The notes under the pieces were generated by a model, which was not told the origin of the DNA, did not search any database, and worked only from the letters and a program-made list of their open reading frames with translations. Below are positions 22,324 to 33,765 of a stretch of 64,000 bases of DNA, in pieces (the stretch's first letter is position 1; each line of letters starts with the position of its first letter). Where the stretch lies: assembly GCF_003672135.1 (NCBI RefSeq), contig NC_039507.1:14376278-14440277 (forward strand), given 5' to 3'. This DNA is from Ooceraea biroi. Lineage: Eukaryota; Arthropoda; Insecta; Hymenoptera; Formicidae. The position numbers and the translations under genes are program-made.

Positions 22324-23398
22324 ATGCCGCTCTATACCAATGCAGAAATGGCAGATATGCATTTCATGTACGGCCGCGCCAATGGTACGCTTATAAAGCA
22401 CGGCGTCTGTATGCCGAAGCATTTCCGAATCGTCCACTTCCATCTGATAAGTTATTTTTCAAATTGCATTTACGTTTAGTCGAAAATGGTTCATTTAGTG
22501 TAAGTAAACATGATGCCGGACGGCTCAAGTCAGTGTCTACTCCTGAAGTAGAACTCGAAGTTTTAAGAAGAGTAGAAGAAAATCCGAATATCAGCATCAG
22601 AATAATAGCTACAGAACTACATATGAATGCTTCCTTAGTCTGGAGGATTTTACGTGAACAGTAAGCTGTATCCTTTCCATATTCAGCGGGTGCAAGCTCT
22701 TATAGCTCCCGATTATGATTCCAGACTAGCGTTCTGCAGATTCGTATTAAGAAAAGTTGAAGAAAATCCAAACTTTGCTGCCAATATTTTATTTACAGAT
22801 AAAGCTATTTTTACAAACAACGGGATCATTAATTTCCACAACAATCATGTTTGGGCTGATGAAAACCCTTATGCCATTGTCGAGTCCAGACATCAGCATC
22901 GATTTTCTTTGAACGTTTGGCTGGGTATTATGAGAGATCGTTTAATTGGATCAGTGTTTTTTCCAAATCATTTAACTGGTGAAGTTTATCTTAACTTCTT
23001 AAATAACACTCTATCCCCACTAATGGAAGATGTCCCCCTAAATGATAGAGTTAACCTTTGGTATATGCACGATGGGGCTCCTCCGCGTTTCGCAGTTATC
23101 GTTACAAAATTTCCTAAATGAAACTTACAACAACTGGATAGGACGAGGAGGTCCAGTACCATGGCCACCCAGATCCCCTGATTTTAATCCATTGGACTTT
23201 TGCATTTGGGGATATTTAAAATCGCTAGTGTATTCAAGACCCATTAATAACGTTGACGACTTGCGGCACCGAGTAGAAGATGTCTGCCAGGCCATTCTCC
23301 AAATTCCAGGGACATTCGAAAGAATAAGAGTTTCCTTTCTGCGACGATGTGAAGTTTGTGTACAAATTGAAGGTGGACATGTAGAACATCTTCTTTAA
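22324..23398 (+). pseudogene. DD41D-type Tc1/mariner transposase, frameshifted
   Basis: From ATG 22324 the protein reads through YAEAFPNRPLPSD, a helix-turn-helix (ISIRIIATELHMNASLVWRI), FTDKAIFTNNG with the first Asp, MHDGAPPRFA with the second, and WPPRSPDFNPLD with the third. Frameshifts near 22390, 22660 and 23110 break it. Spacing of the second and third Asp is about 40-41 across the last shift. It is the same family as 9207-11223 and 27960-28960. Inactive, but it shows the family's domain order best. Confidence 0.78.
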
Positions 23399-23719
23399 GT
23401 ATTTTTCGTTGAAAAATCTTGTATTATTTAGCTATTAGCGCGTTTACTGTTCGTTTTTTCATAATAATGCCATTTTGACAAAAAAAAACAAAAAATACAA
23501 AAACAATAAAAATAAAACAAAAATAAAAATACAAAAAAAATACAAACTCAACTCTAACTCTGGAATACTTGATTTGCGGACCTATGTTGCCTAAGACTTT
23601 TTTGCTTCTTTTGATGAGTACTACACATAGATACAATATCCGACCTTTTTTTAAACACCCTGTATATATTAAAACAACATACTAGGATCAATTTAAGCAG
23701 AAAACTTCCTATAAACATA

Positions 23720-25007
23720 TTGGGTTGTTCGGAAAGTAATTTCGTTTTTCACAAAGAGATGTCGTTAGTCGCGTTCTTCGATACTTAACCTTACTCTAAG
23801 CGGCAAAATCGTTTTATATTTTGACAACTGACATTTCAGACGTCATTTAGTATCTTATTGTGTTGCGATCTGTCAAGTAATTGTTTTTTGGCATCACATC
23901 AAACATGGAAAATCAAAGTGAGCATTTTCATAATATTTTGCTTTTTTACTACCAAAAGGGTACAAATGCAGTGCAAGCGAGAAAAAAATTGTGTGCCGTG
24001 TACGGAGAAGATGTATTGAGTGAACGTCAGTGTCAGAATTGGTTTTCGAAATTTCGTACTGGAAATTTCGATTTGAAAGATGCACCACGTTCAGGTCGGC
24101 CAATTAAAACTGATGACGAGAAAATAAAGGCTCTGGTGGATGCAAACCGTCACATAACAACACGCGAAATTGCTGAAAAGTTAAATTTATCGAATTCGAC
24201 CGTTTACGATCATTTGAAACGCCTTGGATTCGTTTCAAAGCTCGATATTTGGGTTCCACACAATTTAAAGGAAATTGACTTGATTCGACGCATTACCATC
24301 TGCGATTCATTGTTGAAACGTGAAGAAAATGAACCATTTTTGAAGCGAATCATAACTGGAGATGAAAAATGGATTGTTTACAACAATGTTAAGCAAAAAC
24401 GATCATGGTCCAGGCAAGATGAACCTGCTCAATCGACATCCAAGGCAGATATTCATCAAAAGAAGATCATGCTTTCTGTATGGTGGAATTGGAAGGGAAT
24501 CGTATTTTTCGAGCTACTAGCAAGGAACCAGACGATTAATTCGAAAGTGTATTGTCGTCAGCTGGATGAATTGGATGTTGCCATCAAGCAGAAGCAACCA
24601 GAATTGGCGAATAGGAAAGGTGTCGTATTCCATCACGACAATGCCAGACCACACACAAGTTTGGTCACTCGCCAGAAGTTTTTACAGCTTGGATGGGATG
24701 TGCTACCACACCCACCATACTCTCCTGATCTGGCACCATCCGATTACCATTTGTTCCGGTCTCTACAAAATTCTTTGAACAATGTAAACTTCGATTCAAA
24801 TGAAGGCGTCAAAAATCACTTGCTTCAATGTTTTGTCAAGAAGGAGAAGGACTTCTATGAGCGTGGAATCTTAAAGTTGCCAGAAAGATGGCGAAAGGTA
24901 GTGGAACAAAATGGCCAATACATCACTGAATAAAATTTATTCTAAATATGAAAAAACCGCCTTTCATTTCTCCTTGAAAAAACGAAATAACTTTCCGAAC
25001 AACCCAA
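23720..25007 (+). mobile_element. Full-length mariner with matching ends
   Basis: 1288 bp, ends TTGGGTTGTTCGGAAAGT and the mirror at 24977-25007 (about 30 bp with one or two differences), flanked by TA. The length, TIR type and target are canonical for mariner. It contains one uninterrupted transposase frame. Confidence 0.92.
23905..24933 (+). CDS. Mariner transposase, intact DD34D
   Basis: 342 codons from MENQSEHF to a TAA, the usual mariner length (about 345). It binds the inverted repeats and excises and reinserts the element at TA. An N-terminal paired-type DNA-binding region spans about 1-110 (ERQCQNWFSKFRTG near 40, REIAEKLNLSNSTVYDHLKR near 88). The linker has WVPHNL at 116-121 (family WVPHEL). 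The catalytic triad is D153 in ITGDEKW, D245 in HHDNARPH and D280 in YSPDLAPSDYHLF, with 34 residues between the last two. No stop or frameshift. An alternative ATG 24 bases upstream (23881) is less likely because family members start at MEN/MSS. It is the only intact transposase in the window. Confidence 0.93.
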   Translation: MENQSEHFHNILLFYYQKGTNAVQARKKLCAVYGEDVLSERQCQNWFSKFRTGNFDLKDAPRSGRPIKTDDEKIKALVDANRHITTREIAEKLNLSNSTVYDHLKRLGFVSKLDIWVPHNLKEIDLIRRITICDSLLKREENEPFLKRIITGDEKWIVYNNVKQKRSWSRQDEPAQSTSKADIHQKKIMLSVWWNWKGIVFFELLARNQTINSKVYCRQLDELDVAIKQKQPELANRKGVVFHHDNARPHTSLVTRQKFLQLGWDVLPHPPYSPDLAPSDYHLFRSLQNSLNNVNFDSNEGVKNHLLQCFVKKEKDFYERGILKLPERWRKVVEQNGQYITE

Positions 25008-25009
25008 TA

Positions 25010-25560
25010 GATCATACTTACATTAGTTATCAAGATACAAATATTCAAAGCTAAAAGGTAAATTTATAAAAATTTATAATTTTATTGAATATAATTTTAT
25101 TTTATTTATTTTATTGTATTTTCATTAGAAATTATATAAATTGTTGAAATTGGCATAATAAGAATAAATCTTCTCGCTATAAGTTCATTCCTCTCCAAAC
25201 TAACACTGTACTCCCTTACACACGACCCGATCTGCAGCTGCGATCTGCAGGATGATTACGAAGAGATAAATCGGGTGCTGCTCTCCAGACGATCCCATCT
25301 ATTGACTCGCTCTGCTGTGCAAATACATGTCAGTATGGCTTCTTCACTTTTTAAATCACAAAAACATGGAATTACATTGACTTTATTGTCGCAAAATAAA
25401 ATGTTAATGTAGAAACGAAAAAGAAAATATTAAACTAAAAAGTGGTTCTTACAAAGACAACAATTTATAAACATTATAAAATTATGTAAATATTCCATAG
25501 ATGGTAAATGGTAAAACATAGTAAATCCTTACACAATTCTATCTCCTTCTCCTTATAGTA
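25010..25560. other. Spacer, nothing recognised
   Basis: AT-rich, with a short less AT-rich stretch near 25200-25330. No gene or repeat seen. Confidence 0.45.
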
Positions 25561-26831
25561 TTAGGAGTGTGATTTAGTTTTGAGGGTTTTGCAACAGATG
25601 GCTGTAGTGTCAGTTTGTTCCAATAGCTGTTTCCGATAACTGTTGTTTCTTACAGTGTTGACATTATCCATGACATTTAGTAGCATTATAGCAATAGATG
25701 CAATAACGGTCGTGTTTATATCATCGTAAAAATGCAACTTCCGAAAGCTCTTTAGCATTTTCGACATGCGTTGCTTTTGTTTTTTAATCAAAACAAAACT
25801 GCCGCTGACGGTTATAGAATTCTTGTGGAAACTTATGGTGATTCTGCCCCATCAATTAAGACGTGTGAATACTGGTTTAGACGCTTTAAAAGTGGTGCTA
25901 CTGATGTGAAGGACAAAGAACGCTCGGGACAACCAAGAAAGCTTGAAAATGCAGATTTGCAAGCATTATTGCACGAAAATCCAACACAATCCACTTCAGA
26001 ACTTGCCAGAGCATTAAATGTTGATCGTACAACAGTTACCAAACATTTACATGAAATGGGAAAAATTCAGAAAGAAGGGAAATGGGTTCCACATCAATTA
26101 TCGGAAAGTGCCATTGCGAACCGGTTGAACATTTGCATTTCGTTGATCGCCAGGCAAAACAAGAAGAGTCTTTTGTCTCGGATTGTTACTGGGGATGAAA
26201 AGTGGATCTATTTTGATAATCCCAAATGCAGAAAATCATGAGTGGATCCAGGCGAACCATCAACATCCACTCCGAGACGCAATATTCACGATTCAAAAGT
26301 AATGCTCTGTATTTGGTGGGATAGTGTACTATGAGCTGTTAAATCCGCATGAGACTGTCACGGCTGATCGTTATCGACACCAATTGTACAAGTTGAAGCA
26401 AGCATTGGACCAAAAACGACCATCAATTGCGAGTAAACGACGAAAAGTGATTCTTCCTCGTGACAACGCTCGACCTCACGTTGCGTTATCAGTGAAACAA
26501 ACACTATTAGAGCTTGAATGGGAAGTCTTATCGCACCCCGCGTATTCTCCGGACATTGCTCCATGAGATTATTATTTGTTCCGGTCGATGCAACACGCTT
26601 TAGAGGATACACACTTTCATAATTTGGAAGAAGTGCGAAAATTCGTCGACGAATGGATCAACTGAAAAGAAGAGTGATTTTATCGTGGTGGAATCCATCT
26701 CTTGCCAGAAAGATGGGAAAAAGTGATAGAAAACGAAGGAAAATATTTTGATTAAGGTATTCATTCATTATCATATTTAAATACATGCGTTTTTCAGCAA
26801 AAAAACCCTCAAAACTAAATCACACCCCTAA
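25561..26831 (+). mobile_element. Second mariner family, ends intact
   Basis: TTAGGAGTGTGATTTAGTTT and its mirror AAACTAAATCACACCCCTAA bound 1271 bp, with TA on each side. The transposase is dead. Confidence 0.9.
25771..26753 (+). pseudogene. Mariner transposase, broken
   Basis: Frames give YRILVETYGDSAPSIKTCEY (DNA-binding region), WVPHQL, RIVTGDEKWIYFDN with the first Asp, then TGA in place of Trp at about 26239, a frameshift near 26320, LPRDNARPHVAL with the second Asp, YSPDIAP followed by TGA in place of Ser, then DYYLF with the third Asp position and LPERWEKVIENEGKYFD at the C-terminus. The family differs from 23905-24933 in ends and sequence. Confidence 0.85.
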
Positions 26832-27250
26832 TATATCTCCTTCCAAACTTTTTTCTCCTTTTCAAAGATTTTGAAGTTTTAACTTAATTATTCACGGTTT
26901 TTACACTTCGCACGTAGCACAGTAGATTGATTTTTCTATATTTCTCAAGGCAAAATTCATTTATTCAATTAAAGCATAATTTATGAATATTTCTATCTTT
27001 TAGAAATTTGTTCACAATTCAATAAAATTAAGACTAAGGCATTTCTCTTAGGATACACAAGTGACACAAAAACGAAATAACTAGTGTATATTTTCATTCT
27101 ACTACCACTTGAGTTTCAACGAGCAGACAGAATGACTTTCGTATTGCTATGGAAATTACTGAAAGAAATACGTTGTATACAACAATATTATGACACAATA
27201 ACATAACATCTTCCAATCAGTGACATAAAAGTCATTCAGTTACTGGCTGA
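26832..27250. other. AT-rich spacer, nothing recognised
   Basis: No coding or repeat structure evident. Confidence 0.45.
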
Positions 27251-27379
27251 GAATGAAATATGTAGTATGAAAGTGTACACTAATTATTATATTCTTGTGT
27301 ATCATTTAAGTAAGAACAGTTTATTTACAAGAGGAAGACACAATAGACCACTCACCAATTTTGATCCATACGATGAAAA

Positions 27380-27946
27380 TATATGGAAACTACAGAGCAC
27401 AAGAGAAAGAGGGACAAGTGGAAAGAAGAAAGAGCTAAAGAGCTACAGAGCTTATAGAGCAAACATTTTCTTACAGATAAATTTAATTTTTTTTGTTTCA
27501 TTTTGATTACACCAATTACTGGTGAAGATAAGGAGTCATATTCTTAAATTTTCTTACAGAATACAGGTAAGGGGTCTATTCTGTAAAAATGCTCTGTAAC
27601 GCTGTATCTCTATAAGCCATGTAGCACTGTAGAGCAAGAGAGAAAGAGCGACGAGCGAAAAGAAGAAAGAACTAACTCTGTAGCTCTTTAGTGCTTTAGT
27701 TCTTTCTTCTTTTCGCTCGTCGCTCTTTCTCTCTTGCTCTACAGTGCTACGTAGCTTATAGAATACAGGGCTTAGCCCTATATTCTGTAAGAAAAGTTTT
27801 GCTCTATAAATTCTGTAACTCTTTAGTGCTTTAATTTTTTTCTTCTTTTCGCTCGTCACTCTTTCTCTCTTGCTCTACAGTGCTACGTAGCTTATAGATA
27901 CTTAGAGATACAGTGTTACAGAGCATTTTTACAGACTATACCTCTT
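27380..27946. repeat. Compound foldback built of a TCTCTTGCTCTACAGTGCTA module
   Basis: The outer arms 27569-27665 and 27840-27946 are inverted (GTAAAAATGCTCTGTAAC and complement). The module with GAGCAAGAGAGAAAGAGCGA occurs three times: once one way (27630-27665) and twice the other (27700-27745, 27840-27880). A more diverged piece lies at 27390-27460. The open frames here follow from the repeat. Confidence 0.7.
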
Positions 27947-27959
27947 AATTTACGAGGAG

Positions 27960-28960
27960 TGCAACGTAATGTTATAATACAGCATGTGTATGCTGAACAA
28001 ATTCCGAATGAAGATAATCTATTGCATCACATGTTTGAGAGATTAATTAAAACATTTTAGGAATTGGATGTGTAAATTGACACAAATAAAATCAACGAAA
28101 AGTCAGAATTGGCGATAGAACTAAATGTAGTGTTGTAGCTAATCAATCAATAATCAATAATCAATAAACAATGATTCTGATATTAGTTTCCGAGAAATTG
28201 CAAAGAACAGTGATGTATCCAAATCCAGTATTTTAAACATTTTACATTCTCATAATTTTCATTCTTTCCACGTGTCACTGCATCAGGAACTTCATGGGAG
28301 TAATATTTATAATCATGTAATCATGTTTTGTCAATGGATCTTGCAAAAATGACAAAATAATGCATTATTTTTTTATGAAATATAGTTTACTGACAAAATT
28401 GGCATTTATAAGGCACGATCAATTAAATATTTGAAACTCATATTGGTCGAATAAGACATTGATTATGGCAAGTAGAACATCAATGTACATGGAGTATTAA
28501 TGCATCGTGTATTAATGCAGTTTACTTGGGAACAGGTTTATTGATTCTTATTTTATTGAGAAGCTTTAACTAGAGTAAAAGTTGCTACATTTAAAAAAAA
28601 TACTCTGCATGCTTTTTTAGCAGACTTACCGTTAAAAGTTCGGATGCAAATATAGTATTAGCATGATGGTTGTTCGGCATGTAATGCTCAGTACGTCAAA
28701 CTCTTGATCGAATATTTGCTCTTCATTATATCAGTGATAATCGTGATGGTATTCTAAATTGACTACTTTCTTTGGTTTCCTGATCTAACTACCTTTTTTT
28801 AAAAGGCATGTTGAAAGAAAAAGTTTATGAAGTTGTTTTAACAACATCAAAGAATACGCGAATTATAGATGTTTGTTCAACAATAAATTGTAATGCTAAT
28901 GTATTTGAATCAAGCATTGAAATGCATTGAAGTATAAAGGATGATATTTTAAATACATTT
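27960..28960 (+). pseudogene. Heavily decayed DD41D-type transposase
   Basis: Without any long open frame the translation still shows, in order, VYAEQIPNEDN, a VSKSSILNILHSHNFH block, HVSLHQELHG, FTDKIGIYKAR (first Asp), HDGCSACNAQY (second Asp) and EKVYEVVLTT (C-terminal part), matching the layout of 9207-11223. Dozens of stops and shifts make it the oldest copy. Confidence 0.6.
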
Positions 28961-29092
28961 TAAATAAATATAAGCAAATCTTTAAATATTTTTCCTCTAA
29001 TATATCTTTTTCTATTATATCTTCATTTGAAATAATAAGGAAATATTTTATAATGTTTGGAAAATGTCTTACTGTTCACTAATACGAGAATA

Positions 29093-29956
29093 GATTGAAA
29101 AGTTTCCGGAATTGTCGCTAGAGGTTGTTTTTTTCCAAGTATTTTTATGTCGTTGTATTAGCAACTCTTTCATATGAATTAACTGCAAATGTCAAATCGA
29201 TCCGTCAAATAGTCTGATTTTGATAAGCATTCAAGTTAAATAATTTTGTGTGTTTTCAATTATGGATAAAAATAAAATTCGAGCGATTATCAGATTTTTT
29301 TCATTTGGAGAGAAAAATCAAATCCAGTTTGACTGCTGTTCTTGAGGATTTATTGCCTTCATTTTTCACCGTGAGGTTTTGGATTTCGGAATTCAAGCAT
29401 GACCGCACGCATACCCACGTTCAGGACGTTCAAAAACGGCTACCATACCAGAAATTGTGAACAAAATCTATGACATGGTTTTGGCAGATCGCCGAATAAT
29501 AATGCAAGAAATTAAGAAAGCATCTCTTATAAAGGAGTAGTTCATATTTTATATAATGAATGGATTTAAAAAAAACTTTCTGCAAGATGGGTGCCATATA
29601 ATTTGCTCAATCCAGAGCAAAAACGCATTCCAGTCCGAACCTCAGCCGATTATTTCGAAATCCTTCCACATTACCGTATTCGCTTAATTTGGCTCCCTCA
29701 GACTTTCACCTGTTCCTCAAACTGAAACTCTAAACATTCCTGGCTGGAAAGAGATTTCGTTCGAATGAAGAGGTGATTGAGGTTGTAAATATTATTTTGG
29801 GAACGTCGAAGAAAGTCACTTCCGGGAGGGAATCGAGAAGCTGGAGAAACGTTAGACTAAGTGTGTTGAGCTTCTAGACTCTAGAGGATTGAAAAATAAA
29901 ATATAACAAATCAGATTTATTTTGTTTTTATTATCATTGCCGGAAACTTTTCAATC
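29093..29956 (+). mobile_element. Internally deleted mariner
   Basis: Ends GATTGAAAAGTTTCCGGAA and the mirror at 29937-29956, with TA outside. 864 bp. The N-terminal part (FERLSDFFHLERK in one frame) and a C-terminal piece (SLNLAPSDFHLFLKLKL-like with FRSNEEVIEVV) remain; the segment with the first two catalytic Asp is deleted. Confidence 0.75.
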
Positions 29957-29959
29957 TAT

Positions 29960-30475
29960 TTTACAATTAGATAGATAGAACAAAATTATAGGATTTCATT
30001 AAAACAATAAAATAACCTTCACTGAAAATTTTTAAAAAAGTGATTTACGAAAAATGTGTTAGAATCAGTTTATTAATCCTTCTAAAGCCCTTCTTAAAAG
30101 TAGTTTAAATTAGTCTAATAGAAAATGCAAATAATTAAGGTGATTAAGTTATGTTGTTTACTTTATATTTATATTTATATTTTGTACTTTATATTTCTAT
30201 TTTGTGCTTTAAATTTCTTATACCAGTTTTTAAATATTTGATAACTTATAAAATATATGATTATTTATCTATTGTAATATTTGCGGATTATATTATGTCT
30301 TCAATAATGTTTTGATATTATTTTTTTTATAAATTGTTTGGTCAAGAAGAAATAGCGCTAGAACCTTTTTAAATATCATTGTTCCTGTTTTGCATGAGTT
30401 GACTCTAATGTTCGTATCAAAGAATGGAAATAAAATTCTAATTCAAATTATTTAATAGAGAAGCAAGCAAAGGAG
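29960..30475. other. AT-rich spacer, nothing recognised
   Basis: No feature seen besides simple AT runs. Confidence 0.45.
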
Positions 30476-31175
30476 GAGGACCGATAAGCCATGATTTCGG
30501 CCTCCTCTGGATTTTATTGTAAATTATCAGAAACAATTTCTTAATACATAAAACACTAAATTAAGCTGTTTTTAGCCTAAACGGACATGTTCAACGTGGT
30601 CGTTATCTTGTTTAAACATAGAAATTCGTATTTGTGGATATTTTGTGCAATACTACACAACTCGTCATAATTATTTTTGTACGTAAAATTGATGCTGACA
30701 GTGAAATAGGTCAGATAGCACACACATACCTGGCTGCACAACCGTGAAAAATGAACTCACTTTTCATCGTACTGAATCTATGAGGTGAAAAAAGTGACTT
30801 TGTGTAAGAAATATGTTATGCGAAAGAATATTTAGTTGGTAAGGAACGATCCCGAATCGTGAGAGGCAAGGGGACTCATGTGAATCAAGCACCCCGTACG
30901 TTTCACTGTCAGCATCAATTTTACGTACAAAAATAATTATATTATGATGTTCATGATTTTCCAATTTAATATCCACGATTTTCAGACGAGTTGTGTAGTA
31001 CTGCACAAAAGACCCACAAATACGAATTTCTATGTTTAAACAAGATAACGACCACGTTGAACATGTCCGTTTAGGCTGAAAACAGCTTGATTTAGTGTTT
31101 TATGTATTAAGAAATTGTTTCTGATAATTTACAATAAAATCCAGAGGGGGCCGAATTCGTGGCTTATTGGTCCTC
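30476..31175. mobile_element. Foldback element with 230-bp arms
   Basis: GAGGACCGATAAGCC at the left is mirrored by GGCTTATTGGTCCTC at the right. The arms include AAACGGACATGTTCAACGTG and complement. The loop (about 30720-30900) contains CCGAATCGTGAGAGGCAAGG, also present at 11270 in another element. Target duplication not resolved. Confidence 0.75.
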
Positions 31176-31251
31176 TTTCTTTGATAAAAGATCATTATAT
31201 TTTAATTTTTCAAGAATAATGGTTTTTATTTGTTTAATTATATTTTATTAG

Positions 31252-31487
31252 TCTATATATATATAAGCCAAATACCACTCACTCATTCACTGACTCATCA
31301 ACGTGCAGTCCGAACTACTGCACCTATCGACTTGAAATTTTAAGGGTATATTCCTACTATCACGTAGGTGCTCACTAAGGGAGGGTTTTTCGAAATTCCA
31401 CCCCTAACGGGTAAGAAGGGATAAAATGTGTTTTTATTTAATTCTACACATAAATATCGCAGGCAAAGCCGTGACGGGGGATGCTAG
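31252..31487 (+). mobile_element. Small non-autonomous Helitron
   Basis: Starts TCTATATATATATAAGCCAA, has the CACTCACTCATTCACTGACTC block near the 5' end and ends with a short GC hairpin and GATGCTAG followed by T. TC..CTAG ends without inverted repeats or target duplication are the Helitron hallmark. 236 bp, no Rep/helicase. Confidence 0.72.
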
Positions 31488-31614
31488 TATAATATAAATT
31501 AATAGTATAAATAATAATAAGATTTAATAAGTCCATTAATCAATTTACAAATTCCTTCATGTTATGGCATAACTTTTATTCAATAATTTCTATACCTGGA
31601 ATTAATAAAAAATA

Positions 31615-32263
31615 GATAAAACTCCTGTTTAGGGGCCTTTTCACCTTCATCAAAACAAGAACTATTCTATGTTCTATGTCTGTCAGCGCAAATCATAATA
31701 ATTCCTTCTCAGTTGACTTTCCTTTGTAATAAGATATTTACAATAAACTTTTGTGATATTATGATAGTTTTATGATTTTGCATAAATTTTCAGTAGCATG
31801 CAAAAACTAACCTAACCTAACCTAACCTAACCTAACCAGGTTCTATTTTCCGAAACTGGAGCCCGGGACACATATCGTTTTCAGCCCGCTTCGCGGGAGG
31901 GCGGAGGGCGGGGCGAAGCCCCTCCACCCCCGCCCAGGTTAGGTTAGGTTAGGTTAAGCAGCTGAAAATTCGTGCAATATTATTAAAATGTTTTTGTTAA
32001 TAACTTTATCAAAGAGCGGCGGCTAAAATCTTCTGCTGATTATCGGAAGAATAATCTGTATGATATATATCAAGATCAAGTCCTCACTACGCGTAGATAG
32101 CTGAAAATTTGTGCAAAATTATTAAACTTCTTTTGTTAATAACTTTTTAACGAACAACGAGCGACGGCTAAAACCTCTTGAAGGTCACTCAGGAGGGTGA
32201 CCTTGACAACATATGTCAAGGTCAAGGTCATTGGAGCAGGCTCCCCTAAACAGGAGTTTTACC
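31615..32263. mobile_element. GGTAA-family element with TTAGG arrays
   Basis: Ends GATAAAACTCCTGTTTAGGG and the mirror ending AGGAGTTTTACC. Flanks AAAAAATA and AAAAAAGA agree at 7 of 8. The interior has a CCTAA array (31807-31837), a GC-rich palindrome (31880-31935, GCCCGCTTCGCGGGAGGGCG), a TTAGG array (31937-31956) and two partial copies of the family core. Confidence 0.72.
31807..31837. repeat. Interstitial TTAGG array (CCTAA strand)
   Basis: Six consecutive CCTAA units. Others at 31937-31956, 37433-37458 and 48603-48627. All lie inside GGTAA-family elements next to GC-rich palindromes. Confidence 0.9.
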
Positions 32264-32642
32264 AAAAAAGATAATATAACATCGTAAATAGAAATTGTAG
32301 ATATAGATATAAATGATGTTGTAAAATTAAAAAAATAAAAGTGTTTGGAAAATGTTAAATTGTAAAAAAGACTTTGTTAGGTTTGAAGATTTACGAAATC
32401 TTACAAAGTTACAATTAATCTCCTTTACGATATTCCACAAATTTATTTGTTTTCCAAATTTACCAAATAATGTAAAAGTTAAAAAGATAAAATATTAAAA
32501 AATTGTCAAAATTTGACTTTTACGCTGTTAGTTATTAGTATCTGATTTGTCTTTCAAATGTAGTTGCGTGTTTTGTTACTTTAGCTTCGAAGTTTCGTAA
32601 ACATTTCAGTCCACATATCAGAGAGACTAGTAATCTAATATG
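32264..32642. other. AT-rich spacer, nothing recognised
   Basis: No feature seen. Confidence 0.45.
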
Positions 32643-32814
32643 AAGCGACGCGGTAGCGTCGCGATACCAAGTACATAAAAAACAAGGTTCCGAGCAATGA
32701 GCATCACTGCATAGACATCGAACATTGCCAAATTCATTGCATAAACGTCAAGTGTTACCAAAGTACCAAGTAGCTTATCCGGAATTTCATGCCAAATTCA
32801 TGTCAAACAAACTA

Positions 32815-33492
32815 CCCAGCAAACACAAAATATAACTATTATATAACACGGAAGTAACACGTAATATAACAACTGTTATATGTTATTAATGTTGAGGTTG
32901 CATAATTTACTTTGTAACTGCAATATAACTGCGTTATAAAACTGTTATATTGCTCTGTTATACATTGGTTATAATAATATAACAGTAATATAACTGAAAT
33001 ATGCGATATTATATAACTGTAATATTTGCATATTATGTCTATGTTATATATCATTTTTAACATTCAGATGTCGAGTTGTCCGGTAGATGGCTTCGTTTCT
33101 CGCATGCAAAATATAATACAAAATATATATAGGAACGGTGATCACGGCAGGGCACAACTTGTATCGTAAGTCCATTTCTACGATGAAGTGGTACATTTTT
33201 GAACGAATAATAAATAAGAGGAAAGTACGAACGTGTACATAACGTTTAGGAAAACAAATTAAACATACACCTGTAGTTGTAGAGGCTAGAGAGAGGAAGA
33301 AAGAGTAAATAATATATATTTCATTTATATAACATTTTAGTAACACGTTATATTATTGTTATATTACTGCAATTTCGTTTGAGTGGGAAATTACAACTAA
33401 CAAATACGTTACATGTAACGAACATGTTATATTGCGTGTTACATTCTGTTATATTATAGCAATATCATTGTTATATGACTGTGTTTGCTGGG
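32815..33492. mobile_element. CCCAGCAAACAC MITE, TA target
   Basis: CCCAGCAAACACA at the left, TGTGTTTGCTGGG at the right, TA outside both. The interior is rich in ATATAAC/GTTATAT words, giving extensive self-complementarity. Confidence 0.75.
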
Positions 33493-33765
33493 TATTGATT
33501 AACATATCCCAGGAACTAAAGCCGTAATAAAAATTCTAATGGCACTTTTATAATATAATGTGAATGCAAGCTTTCGATCGCGACCAATTCGAATAAGATT
33601 GGTGCAGTCAATCCTAAGATATTGTAATCGTTATGTTAAAATTGTGACGTTCCGTTCTTTATTTCCATGGGATTCAGACCACTCACGTACGTATGTTCAC
33701 ACAAAGCGATTTTGTCCCTCAAGGTGCGTTCACACACACGATTTAATTTATTAGCGAGCGAGCGA

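Larger units (their letters stand above)
20754..23662. mobile_element. Head-to-head pair of DD41D-type Tc1/mariner copies
   Basis: CAGGGTGTTT at the left and AAACACCCTG at the right, each next to TA. The 3' half of the transposase appears inverted at 21554-22028 and directly at 22940-23398. The N-terminal start (MPLYTNAEM) also appears in both orientations, at about 22028 (-) and 22324 (+). The left copy is thus an internally deleted derivative joined 5' to 5' with a longer right copy. A TTAA-type MITE (20766-21289) sits inside the left terminal repeat. Confidence 0.78.
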
